Positions 1 through 8,025 of a stretch of DNA of 64,000 bases are shown here, piece after piece. Under the pieces are notes generated by a model. The model was not told the origin of the DNA and searched no databases. It was given only the letters and a program-made list of their open reading frames with translations. Origin of the DNA: JAICYJ01 sp963766445 (GTDB lineage Bacteria > Actinomycetota > Thermoleophilia > Gaiellales > JAICJC01). The stretch is from the NCBI GenBank assembly GCA_963766445.1, contig CAVXZW010000012.1, forward strand, positions 202,941-266,940. Reading direction: 5' to 3'. Each line of letters opens with the position of its first letter. Positions within the stretch are counted from its first letter, which is position 1. Both the position numbers and the translations under genes were made by a program.

Positions 1-504
1 ACGGCGCGGGGACTCGAACGCCACTATCGGAAGGCCCGCCGGGTCGAGCTGGTCGAGCAGCGCGGCGAGTGCGCCCGCCGAGCGGGGCAGGAAGCCGGCA
101 AACGCGAAGCCGCCACCCGCCATCCCGGAGGCCACCAGTGCCGTGGTCACCGAGGACGGGCCGGGCAGCACCACCAGCTCCGCGCCGGCTGCGATCGCTT
201 CGGACACGAGCCACGCGCCCGGATCGGAGACGGCCGGGAACCCCGCGTCGGTCAGCAGGCAGACGCGCTGTCCCTCGGCCACGCGCCGCAGCAGCGCCGG
301 CGTCTGGGCACGCTCGTTGTGCTCGTGCAACGCGATCAGCGGCAGATCGATGCCGTGCCGCTGCAGCAGCGTGCGCGAGTGGCGCGTGTCCTCGCAGGCG
401 GCCACGTCGGCGCGCCGCAGCTCCTCCAGCGCGCGCAGGGTGATGTCGCCGAGGTTTCCGATCGGCGTCGGGCAGACGACCAGTGCACCGCCCGGAAGCG
501 TCAC
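1..504 (-). CDS. rsmI: RsmI, 16S rRNA (cytidine-1402-2'-O)-methyltransferase, C-terminus cut by the window edge
   Basis: The reverse strand reads from a GTG at 504. It shows the RsmI opening with CPTPIGNLGDIT, then the EDTR motif, LLTDAGFPAVSDPG and LPGPSS(V)TTAL, which form the S-adenosylmethionine and substrate pocket of this tetrapyrrole-methylase-fold family. The family 2'-O-methylates C1402 in the decoding centre of 16S rRNA. About 168 codons are visible and the C-terminal part lies outside the window. The start codon shares GTGA with the stop of the upstream ROK kinase, so the two are translationally coupled. The identification is firm; only the missing end is unknown. Confidence 0.93.
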   Translation of the reverse strand, partial: MTLPGGALVVCPTPIGNLGDITLRALEELRRADVAACEDTRHSRTLLQRHGIDLPLIALHEHNERAQTPALLRRVAEGQRVCLLTDAGFPAVSDPGAWLVSEAIAAGAELVVLPGPSSVTTALVASGMAGGGFAFAGFLPRSAGALAALLDQLDPAGLPIVAFESPRR

Positions 505-1460
505 AGCACCAGCGCGGCCGCGCCCAGCACGCCCGCATCGTTGCCCAGCTCCGCGCCCACGATCCGCGCGCCGGCGGTGGCCCTCAGCACCCGGCGCTCG
601 TACTCCTCGCGGGCCGGGGCCAGCAGCGCCTCCCCGGCCGCCGCCACCCCGCCGCCGATCACCACCACCTCCGGGTTGAAGATGTTGACCAGGTTCGTGA
701 TGCCGACGCCGAGGTGGCGGCCGACGATCGCGAACACCTCGATCGCCTCCTCGTCGCCCGCGCGGGCACGATCGATCATGTAGCGCGCATCCAGGTCCTC
801 ACCGGCCGCGCGCGCGGCCGCCAGGCCGCCGTGGGGATGGTCGGACGCGATCTGCTGGGCTGCCGCCATCACGCCCGTGGCCGAGGCCAGCACCTCGAGG
901 CAGCCGCGGCTGTTGCAGTGGCCCTGGCAGTGCGGCCCGTTCTCGTCGATGGACATGTGCCCGAGCTCGGCACCCGACCCGATCGAGCCGCGGTAGAGCC
1001 TGCCGTCCAGCACCAGTCCGCCACCCACACCCGTGCCCAGCGTCAGCATCACCACGTTGCGGGCGCCCCGTGCGGCGCCGATCCGCCACTCTGCCAGGCA
1101 GGCCACGTTGGCGTCGTTGTCGATCTCGACCGGCACGCCCAGCCGCGACGCCATCTCGGCTTTGAAGTCGAGGTCCTCGAGCGGCACGTTGGTCGAGTCC
1201 AGCACGCGCCCGTGGCGCTGGTCGATCTGCGAGGGCAGGCCGAAGCCGACGGCCGACGGAGCCGTGTCCTGGCTCACCGATTCCACCAGCCGCTCGATCG
1301 CGCTGAGCAGCACACCCTGGCTGCGGAGATCGGTCGGGACGGCGCTGCGGGAGACGATCTCGAGGCGATCGGACACCAGCGCGGCCTTGATCGAGGTGCC
1401 GCCGAGGTCGATTCCGACGGCAGCCTGCGGGGAGGAGTCGGGCATGGCGGTGGCTAACAT
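501..1460 (-). CDS. ROK-family sugar kinase (glucokinase-like)
   Basis: A 319-residue ROK protein. The N-terminal phosphate motif is IDLGGTSIKAALV, the second ATP-site motif is TLGTGVGGGLVLDG, and the zinc-binding ROK signature follows as GAELGHM and C-x3-C-x4-C-L-E. The family phosphorylates glucose or other hexoses in the cytoplasm, or acts as a repressor when a helix-turn-helix is present. None is seen here, so it is a kinase. The ATG at 1460 gives a five-residue lead (MLATA) and the ATG at 1445 gives MPDSS; either is possible. It diverges from the LCP gene with only 9 bp between start codons and is coupled to rsmI. Substrate specificity cannot be read from sequence. Confidence 0.88.
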   Translation of the reverse strand: MLATAMPDSSPQAAVGIDLGGTSIKAALVSDRLEIVSRSAVPTDLRSQGVLLSAIERLVESVSQDTAPSAVGFGLPSQIDQRHGRVLDSTNVPLEDLDFKAEMASRLGVPVEIDNDANVACLAEWRIGAARGARNVVMLTLGTGVGGGLVLDGRLYRGSIGSGAELGHMSIDENGPHCQGHCNSRGCLEVLASATGVMAAAQQIASDHPHGGLAAARAAGEDLDARYMIDRARAGDEEAIEVFAIVGRHLGVGITNLVNIFNPEVVVIGGGVAAAGEALLAPAREEYERRVLRATAGARIVGAELGNDAGVLGAAALVL

Positions 1461-1469
1461 AACAGCGCC

Positions 1470-2657
1470 GTGCCCGAGCAACTGAGGTCCAAGCCCTACC
1501 GCGTCTACCGCGGCGGGCACGTTCGCAAGGACGACCCCGACGCCGCCCGTTTCGCCTTCGGGGGATCGGGCGTTGCCACGGCCGACCGCCCGGTCACGCC
1601 ACCCGGCATGACCCGCCCCGGCACGCCGCCGCCTCCCCCGCCGCCGCTGCCCGGACGCCAGGTGGCGACGGTGCCGCCCCGGCGCCGCTTCCGGCCTGGC
1701 TGGAAGCGCGGCATCCTGCTCGGCGCCGGCGCCATCGTCGTGCTGCTGGTGTTCTGGCTGTACCTCGGCTACCGCTCCTTCTCGAACGAGATCGCCAAGG
1801 CCAACGCCCGGCTCGACAACAAGACCGAGAAGGCGCTGACCCCCGCCGGCAACATCCTGCGCAGCCCGCAGGTGACGCTGGTGCTCGGCTCCGACAGCCG
1901 CGGCGCCAACAGCACCGCCCGCGCCGACTCGATCGTCCTGATGCGCACCGACCCGGGCAAGCACCTGATCAGCATGCTGTCGATCCCGCGCGACCTCTAC
2001 GTCAACATCCCCGGCCACGGCCGCACCAAGATCAACGCCGCCTACGCCTACGGCGGGGCGCCGCTCCTGATCCGTACGATCAACTCGCTGACCGGCCTGC
2101 AGGTGAACCACATCGTGCTGGTCAACTTCGCCGGCTTCAAGGAGCTGATCGACTCGCTGGGCGGCGTCACGCTTTACAACAAGCGCAAGATCGTGTCGTC
2201 CCAGCCGTTCGACGGTCACAACTGGGTGTTTCCGAAGGGCACGATCACGCTCGACGGCCGCAGGGCGCTGGCCTACTCCCGCATCCGCCACACCACCAAC
2301 CCGCAGGACACCGACATCACCCGCACCGAGCGCCAGCAGCTCGTGATGCAGTCACTGTCCCACCAGCTGGTGTCGTTCTCGAGCCTGCTGCACCTGCCCT
2401 CGATCGGCAGCTCGCTGGCAAAGCCGCTGACCACCGACCTGTCGGCGAACGAGCTGCTCGGCATCGGCTGGAACAAGTTCCGGGCCAGCCGCACGCTGGA
2501 GTGCCACGCGGGCGGCACGCCGCAGGTGATCGGCGGCCAGGACGTGCTGCTGTCGGTGCCCGAGAACCGGCAGGTCGTGCAGATGTTCCTGGGCGAGATC
2601 GCGCCGATCCCGGCTGCCAAGGGCTCGCTCTACGACCCCGGCTGCCAGGTCAAGTAG
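1470..2657 (+). CDS. LytR-CpsA-Psr (LCP) cell-wall glycopolymer transferase
   Basis: 395 residues from a GTG. A basic, proline-rich cytoplasmic tail (about residues 1-72) precedes one membrane helix (about 75-97, IVVLLVFWLYLG). The extracytoplasmic LCP domain follows, with LGSDSR, RADSIVLMR, LSIPRDLYVNIPG, KINAAYAYGG and SRIRHT(T)..D..RTERQQ. The Arg and Asp residues in these motifs bind the polyprenyl pyrophosphate. LCP enzymes transfer undecaprenyl-linked glycopolymers such as arabinogalactan or teichoic acid-like chains to peptidoglycan. No C-terminal LytR_C domain is evident. The gene ends 15 bp before the convergent FmdB stop. Confidence 0.93.
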   Translation: MPEQLRSKPYRVYRGGHVRKDDPDAARFAFGGSGVATADRPVTPPGMTRPGTPPPPPPPLPGRQVATVPPRRRFRPGWKRGILLGAGAIVVLLVFWLYLGYRSFSNEIAKANARLDNKTEKALTPAGNILRSPQVTLVLGSDSRGANSTARADSIVLMRTDPGKHLISMLSIPRDLYVNIPGHGRTKINAAYAYGGAPLLIRTINSLTGLQVNHIVLVNFAGFKELIDSLGGVTLYNKRKIVSSQPFDGHNWVFPKGTITLDGRRALAYSRIRHTTNPQDTDITRTERQQLVMQSLSHQLVSFSSLLHLPSIGSSLAKPLTTDLSANELLGIGWNKFRASRTLECHAGGTPQVIGGQDVLLSVPENRQVVQMFLGEIAPIPAAKGSLYDPGCQVK

Positions 2658-2672
2658 CCGGCGCCGGGCCGG

Positions 2673-3023
2673 TCAGCCCTCGGCGGCCTTGGCCGGCTTC
2701 GCGTCCCCGCCGCGCTTGGAGTCGCCACCGCTGCTCTTCGACTCGCCGCCCTTCGACTCGCCGCCGCCCTTGGCGCCGTCCGACGAGGACGACTTGGAGT
2801 CGGAGCCGGAGTCGGCCTTGGCCTCGGCAGACGCCGCCGCCTTCTTGCCGCGCCCGTAGTCGGTCGAGTAGAACCCCGACCCCTTGAAGTGGATGGCGAC
2901 CGGGTGCAGCACGCGCTGTGCCGGGGCACCGCATACCTCGCACACCGAGACCGCGTCATCCGTGAACTTCTGGATCAGCTCGAAGCGGTGGTCGTTTTCG
3001 CAGCGGTACTCATAGATCGGCAT
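2673..3023 (-). CDS. FmdB-type zinc-ribbon protein
   Basis: 116 residues. The first half is the FmdB zinc ribbon: MPIYEYRCENDHRFE, then CEVCGAPAQRVLHP and the usual FKGSGFYSTDY. In place of a second CxxC pair, the first ligands are Cys and possibly His (CENDH). The second half is a low-complexity tail of Ser, Gly, Lys, Asp and Ala that is probably disordered. FmdB ribbons are small regulatory-type proteins of uncertain role, first named from methanol/formamide gene clusters. It starts at ATG 3023; a GTG two codons upstream is possible. It diverges from the GT4 gene across about 90 bp. Confidence 0.87.
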   Translation of the reverse strand: MPIYEYRCENDHRFELIQKFTDDAVSVCEVCGAPAQRVLHPVAIHFKGSGFYSTDYGRGKKAAASAEAKADSGSDSKSSSSDGAKGGGESKGGESKSSGGDSKRGGDAKPAKAAEG

Positions 3024-3116
3024 CGTCACGCAAATTCTACCAGCCACCCGGGACGCCGTTGGCAGAGTGCTGCCGGGAGTGCCAACGCCGTCGCACCCGG
3101 TAGCATGGCGCATCCG

Positions 3117-4319
3117 ATGAGGATCGCGATCGTCACCGACTTCTACTACCCGACCCTGGGTGGTATCAGCGAGCACGTGGACGGTCAGGCCCGTGCGCTG
3201 ACCGAGCTCGGCCACGAGGTGACCGTCGTTACCGGTCGCAAGCTGGGCGCGCCGCCGGTGCAGGACGACGCGATGGCGGTCCCGGAGCCGACCTTCGAGG
3301 TCGCCACCATCGGCACATCGATCCGCCTGTACGTGCCGGGCTGGGGCAACGGCGCCGAGACCACCCACACCATCGGGCCGCGGCTGGGCCGCCGGCTGGG
3401 CGCATTCTTCCGCGGGCGCGGCTTCGACGTGGTGCACGTGCACGCCCCCTACAACCCGCAGATGCCGGCCTGGGCGATCGACAACACGCCCGACGACGCG
3501 CTCTCGATCGCCACCTTCCACAGCGTATTTCCGCAGACTCTGGGTATGGATATCCAGGCCGAGCTGATCCGGCCCGCGATCGAGCGGCTGGACGGCCGTG
3601 TGTGCGTCAGCGAGGCCTGCATCGGCTCGCTCACCCCCTACTTCCCGTACGCCTACGACGTGATCCCCAACGGCATCGACACCAACCACTTCTCGCCCGA
3701 CGCAGAGCCGGTGGCCGAGCTGATGGGCGACCACCGGTCGATCGTGTTCGTGGGCCGGTTCGATCCCCGAAACGGGGTGGACACGATGATCCAGGCCCAC
3801 CAGCTGCTGTTCGCCGAGCGAGGGCCGGCGGTGCGGCTGATCGTGGTCGGCGACGGCCCGCTGCGCCCGTACTACGAGCGCATGGTCAGCGATGCCGCGC
3901 GGCCCTACGTGCACTTCGCGGGCCGCCTCAACCGCAGCCGCCCCAACTACCTGGTCACCGGCGACGTGTTCTGCACGCCGTGCGATCGCGCCTCGTTCGG
4001 GATGGTGCTGCTCGAGGCGATGAGCTGCGGCCGGGCGGTGGCGGCCAGCCGCATCAGCGGCTTCCAGCTGCTGATGGAGGACGGGCGCCAGGGCTACCTG
4101 GTGCACCCGGCCAAGTCGGCGGAGCGGTTCGCCGCGGCTCTGGCACGACTGCTGGACGACGACGCGGGGCGGGAGCGGATGGCCGCCGAGGGACGCCGAA
4201 CAGCGCTCGAGCGCTACGCCTGGCCTCAGGTCGGCGCGCAGCTCGAGAACTACTATGCCGATCTGACGGCAGGACGACGACCGGCATGGGCAAGCGCCAG
4301 GTCATCAGCCTCTTCGTAG
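3117..4319 (+). CDS. GT4 family glycosyltransferase (phosphatidylinositol mannosyltransferase-like)
   Basis: 400 residues with the GT-B/GT4 layout. The N-terminal acceptor domain reads RIAIVTDFYYPTLGGISEHV, DVVHVHAPYNP and IATFHS. The C-terminal donor domain has VFVGRFDPRNGVD (Arg and Asn near the phosphate site), VGDGPLRPYYE and the E-x7-E type motif region RASFGMVLLEAMSCGR, in which the first Glu is Ala. The resemblance is to PimA/PimB-like lipid mannosyltransferases. The start is ATG 3117 or the in-frame ATG 3105; a TAGCAT box at 3101-3106 favours 3117. The C-terminus overlaps the next gene by about 34 bp, so the two are probably co-transcribed. Confidence 0.88.
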   Translation: MRIAIVTDFYYPTLGGISEHVDGQARALTELGHEVTVVTGRKLGAPPVQDDAMAVPEPTFEVATIGTSIRLYVPGWGNGAETTHTIGPRLGRRLGAFFRGRGFDVVHVHAPYNPQMPAWAIDNTPDDALSIATFHSVFPQTLGMDIQAELIRPAIERLDGRVCVSEACIGSLTPYFPYAYDVIPNGIDTNHFSPDAEPVAELMGDHRSIVFVGRFDPRNGVDTMIQAHQLLFAERGPAVRLIVVGDGPLRPYYERMVSDAARPYVHFAGRLNRSRPNYLVTGDVFCTPCDRASFGMVLLEAMSCGRAVAASRISGFQLLMEDGRQGYLVHPAKSAERFAAALARLLDDDAGRERMAAEGRRTALERYAWPQVGAQLENYYADLTAGRRPAWASARSSASS

Positions 4320-6161
4320 CGCTCGCCGCCGTCTGGCTGACGGGCGCGGCGGTGCTGGCGGTGGCGCTCGGCGGGCTGTTCGGCGACCTCGTGTTCGCAG
4401 CGGCGGCTGCTGACGGCGCTGGTGCTGGCCTGGGCGGCGTTCACGCCCAACAACCCGCTGTTCGGCCGCGTCATCGGCGGCGGCCGGGTGCTCGCCCCGA
4501 AGGCGGCGATCACCTTCGACGACGGCCCCAGCGCCGAGTTCACGCCGCCGATCCTGGACGCGCTGGCCGCGGCCGGCGTGCGCGCCACCTTCTTCGCGCT
4601 GGGGCGCCAGGTGCGCGCCCATCCCGAGATCGCGCGCCGGATCGTGGCCGAGGGCCACGAGCTGGCCAGCCACGGCGACGACCACCGGCTGCTCACCTTC
4701 GAGGGGCCGACCGGGATCGCCCACCAGCTGCGCGCCCTGGACGAGGCCGTCGTGGGCGCGACCGGCGCCGCTCCGGCGCCGCTGTTCCGCGCACCTCACG
4801 GCTTTCGCAGCCCGTTCCTGGTGCCGGTCGCGCGCCGCCTCGGCTACCGCGTGGTGGGCTGGACGGCGGGCGTCTGGGACACGGCCAAGCCCGGCATCGA
4901 GCGGATCGTCGACCGCAGCGTCTCCAGGCTCTATCCCGGGGCGATCCTGCTCCTGCACGATGCGGACGGCTCCGGCAACGGCGACGACCGGTCGCAGACG
5001 GTGGAGGCGCTGCCGCGGATCCTGGAGGCCGGCAAGGAGCAGGGCATCCAGTTCGTGACCATCTCCGAGCTGGCCGGAGAGCTGCGCCCGCACCGGCGCA
5101 TGGCGCTGCGCGCGATGCTGGTGGCCACGGCCGTGGTCTGCGGAGTGCTGATCCTGTCCACCAAGCTCGACCTGAAGGCGCTGGGCGGCGTGATCACCGA
5201 CGCCAGTCCCACGCTCGTGTTCGCGGCGCTGGCCGCGAACCTGGTGTCGGTGGCCGCCAAGGGCCTGACCTGGAAGGCCTCGCTGGACGCGGTCGAGGGC
5301 ATTCCCGGCGCCGATGGAGGGCCCGACGGGCGCCTGAACGTGCACTTCTCGGAGGTGGTGCCGGCCATCTTCATCGGCTTCCTGCTGAACACGGTGCTGT
5401 TCGCACGCCTGGGCGAGGTGGCGAGGATCTCGGTGCTGCGGCGCAAGCTGAGCGCGCGCGGCGTCGAGGTGCCGCTGCCGACCATGGTCGGCACCCTGGT
5501 CACCGAGCAGCTGCTGTCGGGGGTGACGCTGATCGCCGTGCTGCTGGGCGTGACGGTGTTCGTCTCGGTGCCCGGCTGGGCGGTGAACCTGCTGCTGGTG
5601 CTGATCGGCGTGGTGCTGGTGATCGCCGTGGCTGCCTGCGCGATCGAGGTGTGGGCGCGCTACCGCCGCGGCAACGTGCCGACGGAGTCGGACATCGTCG
5701 AGCGCTGGTGGCACCTGCTCGGCATCAGCCTGGGCGCCCTGCCGTTGGCGCTGCGCCAGGGCCAGGCCCTGTTCCGGCGGCCGCGGCTGCTGCTGTGGGC
5801 GCTGCTCACGTCCACCATGTCGTGGCTGGCGCAGATGGTCGGGATCCTGTGGGCGCTGGAGGCCTACGGCATCGAGAAGGGCATCGGAGCGGCGGCGCTG
5901 GTGTTCCTGGCGTCGAACCTGGTCGGCCTGTTCCCGATCGTGCCCGGCAACCTGGTCGTGTTCCAGGGCGCCACGTACACCGCTTTGCAGGTCTACAACG
6001 TGCCCACCAACCTCGCCATCACGTTCTCGATCGGCCTGCAGCTGATCGAGGCGGTGCTGGGCGTCGGCATCGGCTTCTTCTTCCTCAGCTACGAGGGCCT
6101 GTCGGTGGGCGAGCTGCGGGCCGAGGCCGAGGCCTCCAACAGGGTCAAAGAGCCGTCGTAG
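4286..6161 (+). CDS. Polysaccharide deacetylase (NodB) fused to a flippase-like (LPG synthase TM-type) membrane domain; frameshifted
   Basis: About 624 residues once a one-base frame change near 4397 is corrected. The first 37 codons (MGKRQVISLFVALAAVW) give a membrane anchor. The downstream frame begins RRLLTALVLAW and carries the NodB domain with TFDDGP, H-(x4)-H as HELASHGDDH, FRAPHG and the late LLLHDADG. After about residue 270 come roughly seven hydrophobic helices of the PF03706/TIGR00374 flippase-like family (LAANLVSVAAKGLTWK, LFARLGEVARISVLRRK, VPGNLVVFQGATYT). NodB enzymes remove N- or O-acetyl groups from glycans, and the second domain may move or modify lipids. The 3' end overlaps antisense hisA by 73 bp. 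The fusion partner and the adjacent GT4 suggest a glycolipid-modifying system. Confidence 0.82.
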
Positions 6162-6856
6162 AGGGCGCGGCCGATCACCGCGCAGTCGGCGCCGGCTGCG
6201 GCCACCGCGGCCACGTCGGCCGCCGAACCGATCCCTCCGGCGGCCATCAGCAGGCCCGGCACGCGTGGCCGCAGGCGCGCCAGCAGCGCCGTGTCGGGCC
6301 CGTCACCGGTTCCGTCCCGCTCGATCGCGGTGACCAGGAAGTCGCGCACGCCGGCCTCGGTCAGCGACCGTACGAAGGCCTCGGCCGCGACCCCTGTGTC
6401 CTCCAGCCAGGCCGCTGCCCGCACCGTTCCCTCGCGCACGTCGGCGGCCACCGCCACGCGGGCGGTGTCACGGGCCAGCCGCCCCACCAGCTGCGGCTGC
6501 GCCGCGGCCAGCGTGCCGACCAGCACGCGCGCCACGCCCAGCTCGAGCGCCTCCAGCAGCGCACGCTCGTCGCGGATGCCGCCCCCCACCTGGACGGCCA
6601 TGCCGGAGTCGCCCACCAGCCGCCGGATGGCCTCGGCATGGGCGGGCGGCCGCACGCCGTCGCGGGCGGCGGAGAGGTCGATCACGTGCAGCAGGGTCGC
6701 GCCCTGCTCCGCGTAGGTGGCCGCCACCCGGTCAGGATCGACCGGGTACTCCGTCACCTGGTCGTAGCGTCCCTGCCGCAGCCGCACCACGTGGCCGTCC
6801 AGCAGGTCGATCGCCGGCACCACGCGGATGGTGGTGCCGTTATCGCGATTTAGCAT
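6089..6856 (-). CDS. hisA: HisA, ProFAR isomerase
   Basis: 255 residues, a (beta/alpha)8 barrel converting ProFAR to PRFAR in histidine synthesis. Visible motifs are VVPAIDLLDGHVVRL with the catalytic Asp, VGGGIRD, VLVGT, the second catalytic Asp region AIERDGTGDGPD, and MAAGGIGSAADV for the C-terminal phosphate site. The ATG at 6856 gives a ten-residue extension before VVPAID. It lies 6 nt from a TAGCAT -10-like box, which supports it over the GTGs at 6823/6820. The gene is separated from its usual hisH/hisF neighbours and diverges from yerC-hisG across a palindromic operator. The 3' end overlaps the flippase-domain gene by 73 bp. Confidence 0.95.
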   Translation of the reverse strand: MLNRDNGTTIRVVPAIDLLDGHVVRLRQGRYDQVTEYPVDPDRVAATYAEQGATLLHVIDLSAARDGVRPPAHAEAIRRLVGDSGMAVQVGGGIRDERALLEALELGVARVLVGTLAAAQPQLVGRLARDTARVAVAADVREGTVRAAAWLEDTGVAAEAFVRSLTEAGVRDFLVTAIERDGTGDGPDTALLARLRPRVPGLLMAAGGIGSAADVAAVAAAGADCAVIGRALYDGSLTLLEASASARSSPTDRPS

Positions 6857-6871
6857 GCTAAAATGCTAGCA
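6849..6871. promoter_or_regulatory. Palindromic operator/promoter between hisA and yerC-hisG
   Basis: The 17-bp gap holds a perfect 14-bp palindrome TTTAGCATGCTAAA (6849-6862) followed at once by the 8-bp palindrome TGCTAGCA (6864-6871), so ATGCTA occurs twice 8 bp apart. The first palindrome contains the hisA start codon. On the minus strand TAGCAT (6863-6868) lies 6 nt from the hisA ATG. On the plus strand TAAAAT (6859-6864) lies 9 nt from the yerC ATG. The CTAG core resembles E. coli TrpR half-sites, and the adjacent gene encodes a TrpR-family domain. Binding is inferred. Confidence 0.7.
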
Positions 6872-6873
6872 CG

Positions 6874-8025
6874 ATGGCAGAAGACTGGCGGGACTCGAAC
6901 ATCGACGACCTCTGCGACGCGCTGCTGGTGCTGCGCACGCGCGACGAGGCGGCCGCGTTCCTGCGCGACATCTGCTCACTGCACGAGCTCGAGTCGCTGT
7001 CGCACCGCTGGCAGGCGGCGCGCATGGTGCATGCCGGGACGCCATACGCGCGGGTGGCATCGCAGCTGCACGCGTCGACCGCGACCGTCACCCGGGTCGC
7101 GCACTGGCTGAACCACGGCGAGGGCGGCTACCGGCTGGTGCTGGAGCGCCTGGGAGCCGCGGCGATGAGCCGGCCGTTCCGGCTGGCGCTGCCCTCGAAG
7201 GGCCGCATGCACGCCCCCGCCGTCGAGCTGGCGCGCGCCGCCGGCGTCGAGGTCGAGGTGAACGGCCGCGCCCTCTACCAGCACTGCTCGCAGTGGGACA
7301 TCGAGGTGCTGTTCGCGCGCTCCGACGACATCCCGGCGTGGGCGGCGGACGGCGCCGTGGAGACGGCCGTGGCCGGGCGCAACCAGCTGATCGAGTCGGG
7401 CACGGATGCCCTGGAGCTGCTGCCGCTGGGCTTCGGCCGCTGCCGGCTGGAGCTCGCGGTCGCCAACGCCTCGCCGGTGCAACGGGCGGGCGACCTGGAC
7501 GGCTGCCGAGTGGCCACCGCCTACCCCTCGACGACCCGCCGCTTCTTCGCCGATGCGGGCGTCGACGTGCAGGTGGTCGCGATCCACGGCTCGGTCGAGC
7601 TGGCGCCGCGCCTGGACGCGGCGGAGGCCGTCTGCGACCTGGTGTCCAGCGGCGAGACGCTGCGCCAGAACGGGCTGCGCGCGGTCGAGACGGTGCTCGA
7701 GTCGGAGGCCGTGCTGCTGGCCCGGCCGGGCCTCGACGAGCGCCAGCAGGCGATCGCACAGTCGCTGGCGACGGTGATGGAGAGCGTGATCGCCGCCCGC
7801 GGCAAGCGCTACCTGATGCTGAACGCGCCGGACAGCGCGCTGCAGGTCGTGATCGACCTGCTGCCGGGGCTGGAGTCGCCGACGGTGCTGCCGCTGGCGC
7901 GCACCGGCATGCACGCGGTGCACGCCGTGGTCGACCGCCAGCAGGTGGTGGAGCTGCTGGGCCCGCTGCGCGGCGCCGGCGCCTCCAGCATCCTCGTCCT
8001 GCCGATCGAGAACCTCGTCCCGTGA
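6874..8025 (+). CDS. hisG: YerC (TrpR-like repressor) fused to HisG, ATP phosphoribosyltransferase long form
   Basis: One uninterrupted 383-codon frame. Residues 1-97 are a YerC/TrpR-like HTH protein (LCDALLVLRTRDEAAAFL, ELESLSHRWQAARMV, then the recognition helix region STATVTRVAHWLNHG). From Met98 the HisG catalytic domain follows (LALPSKGRMHAPAVE, FARSDDIPAW, LELAVA, ATAYPSTTRRFF, DLVSSGETLRQNGL). A C-terminal PII-like regulatory domain (KRYLMLNAPDSALQ, LPLARTGMHAVHAVV, ILVLPIENL) marks the long, HisZ-independent form. HisG makes phosphoribosyl-ATP, the first step of histidine synthesis. The internal ATG at 7165 is preceded by GGGAG eight bases upstream, so a separate HisG may also be made. 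The gene heads the his operon. Confidence 0.9.
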   Translation: MAEDWRDSNIDDLCDALLVLRTRDEAAAFLRDICSLHELESLSHRWQAARMVHAGTPYARVASQLHASTATVTRVAHWLNHGEGGYRLVLERLGAAAMSRPFRLALPSKGRMHAPAVELARAAGVEVEVNGRALYQHCSQWDIEVLFARSDDIPAWAADGAVETAVAGRNQLIESGTDALELLPLGFGRCRLELAVANASPVQRAGDLDGCRVATAYPSTTRRFFADAGVDVQVVAIHGSVELAPRLDAAEAVCDLVSSGETLRQNGLRAVETVLESEAVLLARPGLDERQQAIAQSLATVMESVIAARGKRYLMLNAPDSALQVVIDLLPGLESPTVLPLARTGMHAVHAVVDRQQVVELLGPLRGAGASSILVLPIENLVP

